Of a DNA stretch of 59,113 bases, positions 43,610 through 50,571 are shown piece after piece. A model generated the notes under the pieces. The model made no database searches, had not been told where the DNA came from, and saw only the letters and a list, made by a program, of their open reading frames with translations. The translations under genes and the position numbers were made by a program. The stretch's first letter is position 1, and the number at the start of each line of letters is the position of its first letter. The stretch is from NCBI GenBank assembly GCA_947452415.1, contig CANGCT010000004.1, forward strand, positions 1-59,113. The letters are read 5' to 3'. Source of the stretch: Flavobacteriaceae bacterium. Its GTDB lineage: Bacteria; Bacteroidota; Bacteroidia; Flavobacteriales; Flavobacteriaceae.

Positions 43610-44200
43610 TTATTTATAATTCTCAAATCTTAATTTTCCGTATTCTGATTTATTATTTTCAGTTGTTGTTATTTTAATTTCGGCATTTGTGTTTTCATTA
43701 TTAACACAATTGTTGTAATCTTGATTTACGCTTTTGTGTAAAAACCACCAATTTCTTTTGATATCATATTTAAAAGTTATAGTAACTTTTGTTTTTTCAC
43801 ACGAACCATATAATATTTCAAAACTAAAATATTTTTTTTTGATAATTGTTTGTTGATATGGTTCGCCAACTCCAGCGCCTCCGCATTCTGCACATTCTAT
43901 AATATTATTATTTGTAGCAAGAATTTTAAATTTATTACCATTTTGGTTTATGAATAGATATATTTTTCTATTAAGTTCTTTGTCAATTGATGAGTTACCA
44001 ATTACAATAATATCTTCTTTTTTGTCATTATTGATATCTCCAATTGTATATTCAAGTAAATTCCAATTTTCCCCAATTGATTTTGATAATTCATTTTTTA
44101 ATTTTGATTTATCATTTAAGTTTAATTCAAACACAGAGTTTTGTCCAAATATGTTATTTGAAATTATTAAACAAAATATAATCTTTATGATTTTTTCCAT
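43610..44200 (-). CDS. Exported protein of unknown function (VCBS/FG-GAP-like stretch)
   Basis: A 196-residue protein with signal peptide MEKIIKIIFCLIISNNIFGQ. The central YTIGDINNDKKEDIIVIG has the D-I-N-x-D-K-x-D-I pattern of calcium-binding FG-GAP/VCBS-like repeats. CAECGGAGVGEP carries two cysteines near glycines. No enzyme motif is seen. I start at 44200; a frame running 42 codons further upstream is made entirely of repeat 5 sequence. This is the only gene between repeats 4 and 5. Confidence 0.75.
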   Translation of the reverse strand: MEKIIKIIFCLIISNNIFGQNSVFELNLNDKSKLKNELSKSIGENWNLLEYTIGDINNDKKEDIIVIGNSSIDKELNRKIYLFINQNGNKFKILATNNNIIECAECGGAGVGEPYQQTIIKKKYFSFEILYGSCEKTKVTITFKYDIKRNWWFLHKSVNQDYNNCVNNENTNAEIKITTTENNKSEYGKLRFENYK

Positions 44201-44208
44201 ATTATTTC

Positions 44209-44347
44209 TGCCAACGTGTCGCGGCTTCAAGAAGTGGCGATGAACCAAGACCAAGCCTTCACAAATATAAACAAAACTTTTAATTAATAACCTTTCCAAT
44301 TTCTGATAAATCCCGAACCTCGCCATTTCTTGAAACCGCTGTTGGCA
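44209..44347. repeat. attC-like palindromic repeat 5 (best-preserved copy)
   Basis: A 139-bp imperfect palindrome. The outer boxes TGCCAAC (44209-44215) and GTTGGCA (44341-44347) are perfect complements. Next inward is an unpaired, unequal spacer (GTGTCG against CT), then an inner stem CGGCTTCAAGAAGTGGCGA against TCGCCATTTCTTGAAACCG with two mismatches, and a loop of about 75 bases holding TATATTTG on the minus strand (44269-44262). Box-spacer-stem-loop order is that of integron attC sites. Confidence 0.85.
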
Positions 44348-44354
44348 GAAGTTT

Positions 44355-44876
44355 TTATTTTTTCAGTATTATATATTTATCTTCACAATCATTTAACTTA
44401 ATGTAATTATTCATTGAATTTCCATAATTCTGAATAGTTATTTTATTTTGATTTAATGTTCCTTCAATTCCGATTGGTAATTTAAGATTATCGTTAATTG
44501 GTTCGCCATTTTCGTCAAGCTGTCCATTGTTCTCCGCCCATTCAATTCCGCTAAAGTTTAAGCAACTTTCTTTTTCATCAATATTTTCACAAAAGCTAAT
44601 TTTTCCATTCAGAATTCTTTTATCAGTTTTGATTTGGTAAAAGTATTCCTTTCCCTTTTTTGTAATAATAAGTTTGATGTTACATTCAGTTTCTTCTGAA
44701 TTTGTATATGTTCCTTCTATATTTTTTGGGATTAATATTGTTGCTTTATCTGTTTGAATTTGTTCTTTTTTTAATTCTTTTGAAATATTTGAAGTATTTT
44801 TACTTTCACTAATTTTAGTGACTTTTTTACAAGAAAAAATTAATAAAATAATTATAATTGCTAAAGTCTTTTTCAT
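44355..44876 (-). CDS. Lipoprotein of unknown function
   Basis: A 173-residue lipoprotein: MKKTLAIIIILLIFSC with lipid Cys16. A Lys/Ser/Asn-rich linker follows, then a compact domain with IEGTYTNSEETECNIKLIITKKGKEYFYQIKTDKR (in parts) and ISFCENIDEKESCLNFSGIEW, which looks like a small beta-barrel (lipocalin-like) fold. Four cysteines in the domain may form disulfides. No family can be named. It is the only gene between repeats 5 and 6. Confidence 0.75.
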   Translation of the reverse strand: MKKTLAIIIILLIFSCKKVTKISESKNTSNISKELKKEQIQTDKATILIPKNIEGTYTNSEETECNIKLIITKKGKEYFYQIKTDKRILNGKISFCENIDEKESCLNFSGIEWAENNGQLDENGEPINDNLKLPIGIEGTLNQNKITIQNYGNSMNNYIKLNDCEDKYIILKK

Positions 44877-44910
44877 TCTTTTCTAGGTTTTTGTCATTTT
44901 CCAAAATTTC

Positions 44911-45043
44911 TGCTAACGTTCCGCCGCTTCTCGTCAGTTGCGAAATTCGGAACTTTTTATTTTCCGTTAAAGATAAAAATTCTTGCGAAACGCAAACGTG
45001 AACTTACAACAAAATTCGCAATTGCGAGAAACGGCTGTTAGCG
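44911..45043. repeat. attC-like palindromic repeat 6 (divergent loop)
   Basis: From TGCTAACGTTCCGCCGC to CGGCTGTTAGCG. The arms CCGCTTCTCGTCAGTTGCGAAATT and AATTCGCAATTGCGAGAAACGG (in parts) pair as in the other copies, but the sequence and loop differ (CGGAACTTTTT...GCGAAACGCAAACGTGAAC). It therefore belongs to the same structural class without close identity. No TATATTTG box is present. Confidence 0.8.
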
Positions 45044-45050
45044 GTAGGAC

Positions 45051-45572
45051 TTATATTTTTGTACATTCAAATATATAATATTGTTCTGACCACTTCATTT
45101 TAATTTTCAATGAAGTAGCTGTGAATTCAATTAAGCATAATTTATGACCTGCATTTTCTGATGTCGATAATAATTTTAGACAGCTGTTTCCATTTTCGTA
45201 GTAAACGATAGGAAATTCCAAATTAACTATTTGACTGCAAGTATGTGGGTATGGATTTATTAATGCACCAACAGGAATTGACATGATTTTATTGTTGTTT
45301 GTGTCTAAAGAAACTTTTACATGAAATGAATTAGCATCACAAGGAGTAACCGTTGTTAAATCTTGAACTTCTGTAACAGTTGTTCCTGTTACATCTAAAA
45401 TTGTACGTTTGGTTAATGTCCAATTTCCAGTTAAGTCATTTGAATTTGCTTGAATGTTTCCTGATGGACAATCACAAACTACATTTTGGTTATTACTTGT
45501 GTTGTTTTCTGATGCGCAACTTATCAAAATTGTAGATAATGTTAAAGCATAAATGATTTTGATTTTTTTCAT
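45051..45572 (-). CDS. Lipocalin-like lipoprotein
   Basis: A 173-residue lipoprotein with signal MKKIKIIYALTLSTILISC (lipid Cys19) and an Asn-rich linker. The body opens DLTGNWTLTKRTILDVTG, the usual first strand of lipocalin-like proteins (GxW), and has beta strands to a C-terminal YYIFECTKI. The ligand is unknown. It is the cassette closest to the recombinase and begins about 30 bp from a GTTCGCGCGG half-site-like sequence. Confidence 0.78.
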   Translation of the reverse strand: MKKIKIIYALTLSTILISCASENNTSNNQNVVCDCPSGNIQANSNDLTGNWTLTKRTILDVTGTTVTEVQDLTTVTPCDANSFHVKVSLDTNNNKIMSIPVGALINPYPHTCSQIVNLEFPIVYYENGNSCLKLLSTSENAGHKLCLIEFTATSLKIKMKWSEQYYIFECTKI

Positions 45573-45599
45573 TTGTTTAAATAATTATTGTTCTTTTTT

Positions 45600-45617
45600 T
45601 ACGTTCGCGCGGAGTCT
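45600..45617. other. Half-site-like sequence at the recombinase-side end of the array
   Basis: TACGTTCGCGCGGAGTC resembles the left arm of the attC-like repeats (AACGTTTCGCGGC, AACGTTCCGCCGC), but no complementary right arm follows. It marks the boundary between the first cassette gene and the recombinase-proximal DNA, where an attI-type site would be expected. Confidence 0.5.
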
Positions 45618-45689
45618 TACCTTTAACTCATAAATACACGCAACCTTTAAAAAAAAGGTCGAGTATAATGTGTTGAATTTTATTGTTTT

Positions 45690-45740
45690 AATTTTGACAA
45701 TATAAAAATACGCAATGCGCTTTTTAATATTGTCAAAATT
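45690..45740. repeat. Strong inverted repeat between recombinase and first cassette
   Basis: AATTTTGACAATATAAAAA (45690-45708) is the complement of 45721-45740 with one extra base; the loop is TACGCAATGCGC, itself partly palindromic (GCAATGC). It lies 41 bp past the recombinase stop. It lacks a terminal T-run on the minus strand, so it looks more like a protein-binding or recombination site than a plain terminator. Confidence 0.7.
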
Positions 45741-45780
45741 TCTTTATTTTTTTAGCTTATTTCAAATATAGTATTTTTTT

Positions 45781-46833
45781 TTATAAATTATCTAAAGGAC
45801 TAATTATTTTCCTAATATTTTTATCGCTTATGTGGGTGTATAACAAGGTGGTTTTAATATCTTTATTTCCAAGTAATTCTTGTATAAAACGAATATCTGT
45901 TCCTTGTTCTAATAAATGCGTAGCAAAACTATGGCGCAAACTATGAATTCCTAAAGTTTTATTTATTTTAGAGTTTCTTAATGCGTTTTTAAATACCTCT
46001 TGAGCACTTCTTATACTGTATTGCCCTCCGTATTGTCCTTCAAATAAATATTTTTTTGGCCGGTATTCTATAAAATATTCGCGCAATTGTTCTAGTATAC
46101 TCTGGGGTAAATTGGCATAGCGGTCTTTCTTGCCTTTGGCTCTTTCAATAAAAACTTGCATTGATTTACTATCAATATCTTTAATTTTTAAATTTGTTAT
46201 TTCAGAAACTCTTAGCCCTAAACCATAGCACAATTTGAGCATAGTGTTGTGCTTTAAGTTGGTTGTAACTTCAAATAGTTTTTTAATGTCCGATTGACAG
46301 AAAACTTTGGGTAATGTTGCATGTTTTTTCGGACGTGGTATTTCTATAAAAACTTTTTCTCTTCTTAGAACTTTTTCATAGTAAAATTTAAGAGCATTAA
46401 TTCGGCTTTGAATGGTTGCCTCTGAAAGTTTTTGTTCTTTAATACAATATAAAATGTACTCTTTTATTTTTTCTATTTCGCAGGTGTCTGCGGTTTCTTC
46501 TTTTAAAAAATTCAAAAAAGTTCCAAACTCATTCCGATAGGTTTTTAATGTAGAAATGCTATATCCTTTTAATTGGATATGTTCAATGAATTGTTTTAAT
46601 ATTTCTTGATTTTCAAAAGAAATTTTTGATAATACTGATTTTCCTAATGGTGTTTCTATCTTAAATCGTTCTCTGTTTTCGGCAGTATCAGGCAAATGCC
46701 ATACGCCAAGTGTTGGACTCCATTTGGAACCATCCAGTTTTTTTATTCTAGTAATATAGTCGTGTTTTTTTTCAAAATACACAGCAATGCGATTCTCTTT
46801 TTTGTGACGTATTAGTTTAGCGCTCCAATTCAT
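45781..46833 (-). CDS. Tyrosine recombinase at the end of the cassette-like array
   Basis: A 350-residue tyrosine recombinase. Residues 1-75 form an extra N-terminal segment (arm-type), 76-165 a SAM-like core-binding domain (ILKQFIEHIQLKGYSISTLKTYR in parts) and 175-350 the catalytic domain. Active-site residues are Arg208 (GLGLRVSEI), Lys233 (AKGKKDR), His297 and Arg300 (HSLRHSF) and Tyr332 (LLYTH). The usual histidine of LLGH is Asn323 (LLGNKD). The end SPLDNL is like that of integron integrases (SPLDxL), but the extra helix specific to IntI is not seen. It is transcribed toward the cassettes. No other phage or conjugation gene is near. Confidence 0.9.
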   Translation of the reverse strand: MNWSAKLIRHKKENRIAVYFEKKHDYITRIKKLDGSKWSPTLGVWHLPDTAENRERFKIETPLGKSVLSKISFENQEILKQFIEHIQLKGYSISTLKTYRNEFGTFLNFLKEETADTCEIEKIKEYILYCIKEQKLSEATIQSRINALKFYYEKVLRREKVFIEIPRPKKHATLPKVFCQSDIKKLFEVTTNLKHNTMLKLCYGLGLRVSEITNLKIKDIDSKSMQVFIERAKGKKDRYANLPQSILEQLREYFIEYRPKKYLFEGQYGGQYSIRSAQEVFKNALRNSKINKTLGIHSLRHSFATHLLEQGTDIRFIQELLGNKDIKTTLLYTHISDKNIRKIISPLDNL

Positions 46834-46879
46834 ATTTTGAAGTTTTTTTACTTAAATATAAGAAAAATTTAGGCAAATA

Positions 46880-47488
46880 TCAAGCACTATTTTCTAATCC
46901 TCCAGGAAACGGACGGTAGGCATAATACTGCAATACTTCTTCTAATGCTGCAATAATTGCTTTGTTTATTGGCAGCATTTTGGTGCCTAATTGGTAATCT
47001 ATTTGGGCAAGATTCATGTAATAATCAGTAAAAATAGGTACATAAAGTCCCTTGCTGATGGCTTCTTCGGTTTGAAGAAAGTTCTTGTGTTGGTTTTCTT
47101 TAATTATTTTGCAAGTCGCCAATCGTAATTCGCCATATTTATCTCTACTGGCAGCATATCCAAATAGGCGGCAAATTAAGCCACGGTATTTGTAGTTGGA
47201 ACAACTTCCGTTGTTGGTTTCCAATAAAGTTAAAGGGCGGTACAATTGGCAATTGGAATCGGTTTTTTGTTGTAATTCCTCAAGCATTGCTTCGGCTTGA
47301 CCGTTTAAAAATAAATAAAACGCCCATGGTAAAAATTCTAATGGCGAAGCGTCAATATTTGGTTTGTTACAACATTTGCCACAACCAGTGAGGCAATGTA
47401 AATTGGCTGTTGTTTGGAAAGTAGAAATTTCAATATCCAGTAAATCAAAGAGTTTTTCTACTTGTAGTACTTTGTTTTCAATAGCCAT
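46880..47488 (-). CDS. YkgJ family cysteine-cluster protein
   Basis: A 202-residue protein with the CxxGCGKCC cluster (HCLTGCGKCCNKP) near residues 32-42 and later cysteines in GSCSNYKYRGLICRLFGY and LATCKII, the YkgJ/CxxCxxCC zinc- or iron-binding pattern. Proteins of this family may bind Fe-S or zinc; their function is not established. It lies 46 bp upstream of the recombinase on the same strand but is probably independent of the array. The 223-bp gap upstream holds only AT-rich text with a GCCGCAGATTATACAG fragment common in this group. Confidence 0.82.
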   Translation of the reverse strand: MAIENKVLQVEKLFDLLDIEISTFQTTANLHCLTGCGKCCNKPNIDASPLEFLPWAFYLFLNGQAEAMLEELQQKTDSNCQLYRPLTLLETNNGSCSNYKYRGLICRLFGYAASRDKYGELRLATCKIIKENQHKNFLQTEEAISKGLYVPIFTDYYMNLAQIDYQLGTKMLPINKAIIAALEEVLQYYAYRPFPGGLENSA

Positions 47489-47711
47489 TTTTTTGTAAGG
47501 TAGTCTTATAAAGAGTACTACAGCAATAAATGGGTTTTATTTAGGATATTAGTTATTTTCTATGAATTTTAGAGCGATTTTTTTAAAATGAAATCCCTAT
47601 AGTCTGATTAATTTATCGCAGAATATAAAAGTTTTTTGCCGCAGATTATACAGAATTTTTAGAATCATTAAGGTGTAAATCGTAATGCCTTAATAGTTTG
47701 AAAAGTATAAA

Positions 47712-48476
47712 TTATTTTCTTCTAACATAAATATGTTTGATATTGTTCTTACCACTTTCGCGTTCGTCAATAACAAATTGGTTCATGCTTTTAATAAAGG
47801 CCAACATTTTAGGAAAACCGTAATTTCGAGGGTCAAAATCGGGTTTCTTTTTAAGCATTAAGTTGCCTAATTCTCCAAGAAATGCCCAGCCATTTTCGTC
47901 TTCTAAATCGTCTATACTATCGGCAAAAAGTTTAATTATTTTCGGATCAATTTTGCTTATCGCATTGTTAGCTTGTGACTTAGTTTTTGTAGAAGGTCTT
48001 TTGTTTTTGGCATCCAATGGAAGTTCTATATCGTGCTTTTTTAGGATTTCAATGTAAATGAATTTGTCGCACGCAGTGATGAATGGCGTAAGAGTTTTCT
48101 TTTCGCCAATACCAATTACTTTCATTCCGGCTTCTCGAAGTCGGGTTGCCAATCGGGTAAAATCAGAATCGCTAGAAACAATACAAAAACCATCCACTTT
48201 GCCAGTATATAAGATGTCCATAGCATCAATAATCAAGGCGCTATCACTGGCATTTTTTCCTGTAGAATAACTGTATTGCTGAATAGGAGTAATGGCATTT
48301 TCTAAGAGTACATTTTTCCAACCTGAAACTGTTGGCTTAGTCCAATCGGCATAAATTCGTTTGAAAGTTGGAGTGCCATACTTGGCAATTTCTTCAAACA
48401 TTTCTTTTACGTTGGCATAAGGAACGTTGTCAGCATCAATTAACACGGCAAGTTTTAGGTCTTGTTTGGTTTCCAT
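47712..48476 (-). CDS. NYN domain protein with C-terminal OST-HTH/LOTUS-like domain
   Basis: A 254-residue protein. Residues about 8-150 form an NYN (PIN-like) nuclease domain with acidic residues in LAVLIDADNVPYANVKE, SDSALIIDAMDIL and IVSSDSDFTRLATRLREAG. A basic linker (KNKRPSTKTKSQ) follows, then a winged-helix OST-HTH-like domain (GWAFLGELGNLMLKKKPDFDPRNYGFPKMLAFIKSM in parts). This layout (LabA/MARF1-like) suggests an RNA-cleaving or RNA-binding role. The ATG at 48476 was chosen; a TACATTTG box (48511-48504, minus) lies 27 bp upstream. Confidence 0.87.
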   Translation of the reverse strand: METKQDLKLAVLIDADNVPYANVKEMFEEIAKYGTPTFKRIYADWTKPTVSGWKNVLLENAITPIQQYSYSTGKNASDSALIIDAMDILYTGKVDGFCIVSSDSDFTRLATRLREAGMKVIGIGEKKTLTPFITACDKFIYIEILKKHDIELPLDAKNKRPSTKTKSQANNAISKIDPKIIKLFADSIDDLEDENGWAFLGELGNLMLKKKPDFDPRNYGFPKMLAFIKSMNQFVIDERESGKNNIKHIYVRRK

Positions 48477-48527
48477 AAGCAAAAATAATTTTGAAATCTC
48501 TATCAAATGTAGGTAAAATATAGGTAA

Positions 48528-49517
48528 CTATTTTTCTATTCGATGTTTGTTGTCTAATGAAATGTTTTCAATGGTCCATTCAATGGTTCGCACAAATTCG
48601 TGTTTACGCACAGGACATTCTTGTTTGCTACAAATTTTACAAGAAAAATCCAAGCAACCATCGGTATGTACCATAATTTCTACGCTATCACCAAAATTGT
48701 TTTTTACAATTTTTTCTAATTCATCTACTTCCAAATGTCCTTCGTGAATATTGAAATACCATGGAATGGTTAAATGGCAATCTAAATGCAGGGTGCCACC
48801 GTATTTTATAAATCGTAAATTGTGCAAATCAATCCAGTTTTCCCTGCGTTTAGCTTGGCAATAGCCAACCATTTTTTCTAATAATTCATCGTCGGCTTCG
48901 TCCATAATTCCGGCAATTGAACTTCTCAAAATTTTATATCCAGAAACAATGATTATTAATGCAAAAACAAAGGCAACTACACTATCAATCCAGGCATAAT
49001 GAGTGAAATAAATTAAGATCAAACCTATTACAATTCCTAGTGTAGCATAGGTGTCAGACTGCATGTGATTTCCAGTGGCAATAAGCGCTAAGGAGTTGTT
49101 TTTCTTTCCGTTTTTTATGGAATAATGACCAACTACATAATTGATAACTCCCGTTAAACCAACTAGGTAAATTCCGTAATCTAATTGTTTTAGCTCGTGC
49201 GGATGTTTTAAATTATTGATGGCTTCGTAGATGATTACAAAACTAGAAACTACCATTAAGGTGCCTTCTATTGTTGCCGATAGAAATTCGACTTTTCCAT
49301 GCCCATATGGGTGGTTTTTGTCTTTGGGTTTGGCCGAAAGATAGAGGCTGTACAATCCTATAAAGCCGCTAATTACATTGATGGTGTATTCTAAAGTATC
49401 TGTTAAAATAGCAACAGAATTGGTGTAATACCAAGCGGTTAATTTGATTAAAAATAAAAAAACAATTATTACAGTTAGTTTTTTTTGAATTTCAAAATTT
49501 TCTTTCGACTTGTACAT
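48528..49517 (-). CDS. Cation diffusion facilitator (CDF) metal transporter
   Basis: A 329-residue metal-ion/proton antiporter. Six hydrophobic helices include NSVAILTDTLEYTINVISG (TM2 site with Asp and Glu) and HMQSDTYATLGIVIG (TM5 HxxxD site), and HPYGHGKVEFLSA is the usual CDF loop. The C-terminal cytoplasmic domain ends in a cysteine-rich tail CLDFSCKICSKQECPVRKHEF (in parts), unusual for the family and a likely extra metal site. The substrate may be Zn, Fe or Mn. A TACTTTTG box (49545-49538, minus) sits 20 bp ahead of the start. Confidence 0.9.
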   Translation of the reverse strand: MYKSKENFEIQKKLTVIIVFLFLIKLTAWYYTNSVAILTDTLEYTINVISGFIGLYSLYLSAKPKDKNHPYGHGKVEFLSATIEGTLMVVSSFVIIYEAINNLKHPHELKQLDYGIYLVGLTGVINYVVGHYSIKNGKKNNSLALIATGNHMQSDTYATLGIVIGLILIYFTHYAWIDSVVAFVFALIIIVSGYKILRSSIAGIMDEADDELLEKMVGYCQAKRRENWIDLHNLRFIKYGGTLHLDCHLTIPWYFNIHEGHLEVDELEKIVKNNFGDSVEIMVHTDGCLDFSCKICSKQECPVRKHEFVRTIEWTIENISLDNKHRIEK

Positions 49518-49645
49518 TAGGTTTTTTTTATTTACTTCAAAAGTAGTTGTTTTTCCTTGTTTTTTAATTTAAAATGTAGAGGAAAGTTATTTGTATCTTA
49601 AAATTTAAACACTAGTTAAGCAGCATAACAAAAATAGTATTTCTA

Positions 49646-50191
49646 TTAAGTCAATTCCAACCTCACATTGTAATTAACAAGTTCCAAAATGGCTTTTTCC
49701 GATTTATAATCGAATATTTCTTCATGTAATACCAAGTCTTTTTTTGTTGCAATTTGTTTTACACAGTTATAAAAACGTCTTAGTTCTTCGTTGTTAGATA
49801 AAAGTAATCCAGGAACTTTTGTGTTTATACCATTCGTGTCTTTAGCAACCATTGTAAAGTAACTCGAATTGCAATGTTTTACTTTACCAGTTTGGATGTT
49901 TTCTGCTTCTACTCTAATGCCAACAATCATCGAACTGTTTCCTACATAATTCACGCAGGCTTTTAGAGTAACCAATTCGCCAACTTCAATAGGATTCAAG
50001 AAATTAACCGTATCTACGGAAGCAGTTACGCAGTAATTTCCAGAATATTTAGAGGCGCATGCAAAAGCAATTTGGTCTAATAAAGAAAGAATATACCCAC
50101 CATGAATTTTACCACTAAAATTGGTGTGGGAGGGAAGCATTAGTTGCGAAATGGTGATTCGGGAGGATTTTACAGATTTGTAGGGATTCAT
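49646..50191 (-). CDS. Acyl-CoA thioesterase (hotdog fold)
   Basis: A 181-residue hotdog-fold protein of the acyl-CoA hydrolase (YciA/BFIT) group: MLPSHTNFSGKIHGGYILSLLDQIAFACASKYSGNY (in parts) supplies the HGG turn and the catalytic Asp of LLDQ, followed by the SVDTVNFLNPIEVGELVTL strand pair. It probably releases CoA from acyl-CoA; the chain length is unknown. It follows the small membrane protein gene by 2 bp on the same strand, and that gene follows rmuC, so all three may be cotranscribed. Confidence 0.9.
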   Translation of the reverse strand: MNPYKSVKSSRITISQLMLPSHTNFSGKIHGGYILSLLDQIAFACASKYSGNYCVTASVDTVNFLNPIEVGELVTLKACVNYVGNSSMIVGIRVEAENIQTGKVKHCNSSYFTMVAKDTNGINTKVPGLLLSNNEELRRFYNCVKQIATKKDLVLHEEIFDYKSEKAILELVNYNVRLELT

Positions 50192-50193
50192 AA

Positions 50194-50559
50194 TTATTTA
50201 TTGAATGGCGATTTGTCTTTTTGAACTTCTGTAACAAAATATTTAGAATCTCCCCACCAAGAAAAGGTACGGTAGCGTTCTTTATAGGTTAATTTTACAT
50301 ATTGTCCTTCAAGGTTTTTTAAGTCGGCAATTAATTTTTCGTCTTTATCTAAAACCGAAAACGAAAAAATTTGCGAACCAGAAATCCCTTGACTTATTTC
50401 TCCTTCCCAAGTTTTAAAAATAACCCCTTTATGACTAAATTTAATGAGTTGTCCTGATCGAACCCCTTCACTATAAGAAGCATAATAAACAAAAGAAAAG
50501 TAAGCCGTAATCGATACAGCAATTGCTAAAATTAGATAAAGAATAAATATACGTACCAT
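50194..50559 (-). CDS. Small single-helix membrane protein of unknown function
   Basis: A 121-residue protein: one N-terminal hydrophobic helix (FILYLILAIAVSITAYFSFVYYA) and a beta-type domain (GQLIKFSHKGVIFKTWEGEISQG, VKLTYKERYRTFSWWGDSKYFVTEVQ). The text SEGVRSGQLIKFSHKG is well conserved in Bacteroidota hypothetical proteins, some of which are mislabelled 6-phosphogluconate dehydrogenase. No function is known. It sits in a probable rmuC-thioesterase operon. Confidence 0.75.
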   Translation of the reverse strand: MVRIFILYLILAIAVSITAYFSFVYYASYSEGVRSGQLIKFSHKGVIFKTWEGEISQGISGSQIFSFSVLDKDEKLIADLKNLEGQYVKLTYKERYRTFSWWGDSKYFVTEVQKDKSPFNK

Positions 50560-50571
50560 AATGAACTTATT

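Noticed and set aside
39209..45043. Interpretation of the palindromes as CRISPR or ordinary terminators
   Set aside because: The units are 130-140 bp and separate gene units rather than spacers; the folded part is far longer than terminators and lacks T-runs.
45781..46833. Prophage or integrative conjugative element
   Set aside because: No phage structural, replication or conjugation genes lie near the recombinase, and no direct repeats with a tRNA gene were seen.
47489..47711. Regulatory RNA in the 223-bp gap
   Set aside because: Only AT-rich sequence with a fragment of a common GCCGCAGATTATACAG-type repeat; no stable structure or promoter pair was recognised.
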